DNA of 8,628 nt, from positions 1-8,628 of the forward strand of contig JAGPIU010000030.1 of assembly GCA_018054805.1 (NCBI GenBank), written 5' to 3'. The notes under the pieces were generated by a model, which saw only the letters and a list, made by a program, of their open reading frames with translations, searched no databases and had not been told where the DNA came from. Source of the DNA: Paludibacter sp. Its GTDB lineage: Bacteria; Bacteroidota; Bacteroidia; Bacteroidales; Paludibacteraceae. Below, in pieces: positions 6,975 through 8,628 of this stretch (the first letter of the stretch is position 1; the number at the start of each line of letters is the position of its first letter). A program made the position numbers and the translations under genes.

Positions 6975-6994
6975 TTGTGTCAATTATTACACAA
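6975..6994. promoter_or_regulatory. Inverted repeat, possible operator for the GH28 gene
   Basis: TTGTGT (6975-6980) and ACACAA (6989-6994) form a perfect 6-bp inverted repeat with an 8-bp AT-rich spacer. It ends 20 bp before the -7 candidate at 7014, so it covers the zone where a -33 element or an activator site would lie. The size and symmetry suit a dimeric DNA-binding regulator. No regulator gene is in the window. Confidence 0.4.
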
Positions 6995-7013
6995 GCGCCA
7001 AAACTGTAACATC

Positions 7014-7021
7014 TAATTTTG
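7014..7021 (+). promoter_or_regulatory. -7 promoter element candidate for the GH28 gene
   Basis: TAATTTTG matches TAnnTTTG exactly. No TTTG or TTG lies at the expected 19 to 21 bp upstream, which would fit a promoter that depends on an activator. The predicted leader to the ATG at 7124 is about 95 nt. In AT-rich DNA a chance match is possible. Confidence 0.4.
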
Positions 7022-7123
7022 TAATTGCAGAAAACACATAAAAAATTGGAATAAATTTCATTTGCAAAGAAGTGTTTTCGCTGCACAATTAAGAACATAA
7101 ATAAAAATTATACCTGCAAATTT

Positions 7124-8628
7124 ATGACTGCAATTTCAAAAATCAAAGTAGCGCTTATCGCATGTATAGCGTGTACTGTGAGCATGGTTCAGGCAACCGG
7201 ATATAAAACAATCACCAACAAAGAGATCAAAGACTTCTACAAAGATCTGCCTTTCGAAATGCCGGTACTTAAAGCACCAAAATTCAAAAAACACAGTGTA
7301 AACATTGTCGATTTTGGCGCTGTGGGTGATGGGATCACACTCAACACCGAAGCTTTCGACAAAGCTATAAAAGCAGTAGCAGCCAAAGGTGGCGGCACAG
7401 TAGTGATTCCCGAAGGCATTTGGCTTACAGGTCCCATTACTTTGGTGAGTAATATTAATTTATATACCGAAAAAAACTCGCTCGTACTTTTCTCGCCCGA
7501 CTTTGACTTATATCCCATAGTCGATGCCATTTTCGAAGGATTGAACACCAAACGCTGTCAATCGCCACTTACAGCTAAAAATGCTGAAAACATAGCCATT
7601 ACAGGATATGGTATTTTCGATGGATCCGGCGATGCATGGCGTCCGGTAAAAAAAGACAAACTCACCGACCGCCAGTTCAAAAGCCTGGTAAAAAGCGGAG
7701 GTGTACTCAGCGCCGATGGAAAAACATGGTTTCCGAGTGAAGCGTCGCGTCGTGCACAAGCCATGTGTGTCGATCAGAATGTACCTGTAGGACCACAAAC
7801 CGATGCCGAATGGGAAGAAATCAGAGATTTTCTGCGTCCTGTAATGCTGAACTTTGTGAATTGTAAGAATATTTTATTCGATGGTGTAACATTTCAGAAT
7901 TCACCTGCATGGAATCTTCACCCGCTGATGTCAGAGAACATCATCATGAACCGCGTCACTGTGCGTAATCCATGGTACTCACAAAACGGCGACGGCATCG
8001 ATCTCGAATCATGTAAAAATACGCTGATTGTAAACAGCAGTTTCGATGTAGGCGACGATGCCATTTGTATGAAATCGGGTAAAAACGAAGACGGACGCGC
8101 ACGAAACATCCCCACCGAGAATGTCATTGTGGACAATTGCGTGGTATATCATGGTCATGGAGGATTTGTGGTAGGCAGCGAAATGTCGGGCGATGTACGT
8201 AATATTAAAGTTTCGAACTGTAGCTTTCTGGGCACCGACGTAGGCCTTCGTTTCAAAAGCACCCGCGGACGCGGTGGTGTGGTTGAGAATATTTATATCG
8301 AAAATATAAACATGACCGACATTCCGACCGATCCGCTTTTATTCGACTTGTTTTACGGTGGAAAAGGTCCTGCCGAAGAAGATGAATCCGAACAAACTGA
8401 AGTAAGCAAAGTAATACCACCTGTTACTGTTGAAACTCCGGCATTTAAAAATATCTTTATAAAGAACATACATTCGAACGGCTCAAACAGAGCCATGCTA
8501 TTCAACGGACTTCCTGAAATGAAAGTGCAAAATGTGCATGTAGAAAATTCGGTATTCAAATCGAAACAGGGTGCAGTGATCAATCGCACCAATGGCTTGA
8601 TTATGAAAAACATAAAAATTGAAAGCGA
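7124..8628 (+). CDS. Secreted GH28 glycoside hydrolase (polygalacturonase-like), 3' end outside window
   Basis: GH28 enzymes hydrolyse galacturonan or related pectin backbones on a right-handed beta-helix. The 501 visible residues begin with a signal peptide: K6 and K8, hydrophobic 9-22, likely cleavage after VQA (24). The family opening IVDFGAVGDG (61-70) follows. All four GH28 motifs are present: NGD in NGDGID (288-293), GDD (310-312), HGHGG (343-347), and RFK (376-378). These hold the catalytic aspartates D290, D311 and D312, plus H345, R376 and K378. An acidic stretch near 408-417 lies in a loop where Bacteroidota homologues often carry insertions. The frame stays open to the window edge; homologues are usually somewhat over 500 residues, so only a short end is missing. 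LIAC (11-14) looks like a lipobox but has too short a hydrophobic stretch before it. Periplasmic or surface location is likely. The exact substrate (polygalacturonate or rhamnogalacturonan) cannot be told. Confidence 0.93.
   Translation, partial: MTAISKIKVALIACIACTVSMVQATGYKTITNKEIKDFYKDLPFEMPVLKAPKFKKHSVNIVDFGAVGDGITLNTEAFDKAIKAVAAKGGGTVVIPEGIWLTGPITLVSNINLYTEKNSLVLFSPDFDLYPIVDAIFEGLNTKRCQSPLTAKNAENIAITGYGIFDGSGDAWRPVKKDKLTDRQFKSLVKSGGVLSADGKTWFPSEASRRAQAMCVDQNVPVGPQTDAEWEEIRDFLRPVMLNFVNCKNILFDGVTFQNSPAWNLHPLMSENIIMNRVTVRNPWYSQNGDGIDLESCKNTLIVNSSFDVGDDAICMKSGKNEDGRARNIPTENVIVDNCVVYHGHGGFVVGSEMSGDVRNIKVSNCSFLGTDVGLRFKSTRGRGGVVENIYIENINMTDIPTDPLLFDLFYGGKGPAEEDESEQTEVSKVIPPVTVETPAFKNIFIKNIHSNGSNRAMLFNGLPEMKVQNVHVENSVFKSKQGAVINRTNGLIMKNIKIES

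Larger units (their letters stand above)
6777..7123. other. Divergent regulatory region between clcA and the GH28 gene
   Basis: This 347-bp AT-rich stretch separates two divergently transcribed genes. It contains promoter candidates for both directions and a perfect inverted repeat at 6975-6994. An open frame on the + strand covering 6690-6965 starts inside clcA and has no recognisable family features, so I see no gene here. No RNA gene or riboswitch fold was recognised. Confidence 0.6.

Noticed and set aside
7154..7165. LIAC as a lipoprotein signal in the GH28 protein
   Set aside because: Only about five hydrophobic residues precede the cysteine; a standard signal peptide cut after VQA fits better.

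Overview
The window looks like a chromosomal piece of a Bacteroidota genome, probably order Bacteroidales or a close relative. The grounds are moderately low GC, few Shine-Dalgarno sequences, three matches to the Bacteroidota -7 promoter element TAnnTTTG, and the gene set itself: a TIGR02757 protein, hpt-adk-obgE-pgeF in a row, a CBS-tailed ClC protein of the GAEAP type, and a secreted GH28 enzyme. The species cannot be named from this sequence.

Left part, + strand: the window opens inside a TIGR02757/DUF2400 gene (end at 440). A 277-bp gap with a good promoter candidate follows. Then come five genes in one direction: hpt (hypoxanthine/guanine salvage), adk (short adenylate kinase), obgE (ribosome-assembly GTPase), pgeF (YfiH/LACC1-type laccase-domain protein) and a stand-alone B3/4-domain protein. 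The gaps are about 20 to 85 bp, so at least hpt to pgeF is probably one operon. It joins purine salvage and nucleotide balance (Hpt, Adk, and possibly PgeF as a purine nucleoside enzyme) with ribosome and translation quality control (ObgE, perhaps the B3/4 protein).

Middle part, - strand: xseB (exonuclease VII small subunit) runs tail-to-tail into the B3/4 gene and overlaps it by 23 bp. Upstream of xseB on the same strand is a large ClC-family chloride transporter or channel with two C-terminal CBS domains. The space between the two is rich in small repeats.

Right part, + strand: a 347-bp divergent control region separates clcA from a secreted GH28 glycoside hydrolase (polygalacturonase-like), which runs off the right edge with all four catalytic motifs present. 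It may be the edge of a pectin-use locus.

No complete new system was found. The most unusual signals are non-coding. Two heptanucleotide repeat arrays each coincide with the stop codon of a gene (pgeF and clcA). A symmetric direct repeat-palindrome-direct repeat element lies just upstream of xseB. A perfect inverted repeat lies upstream of the GH28 gene.
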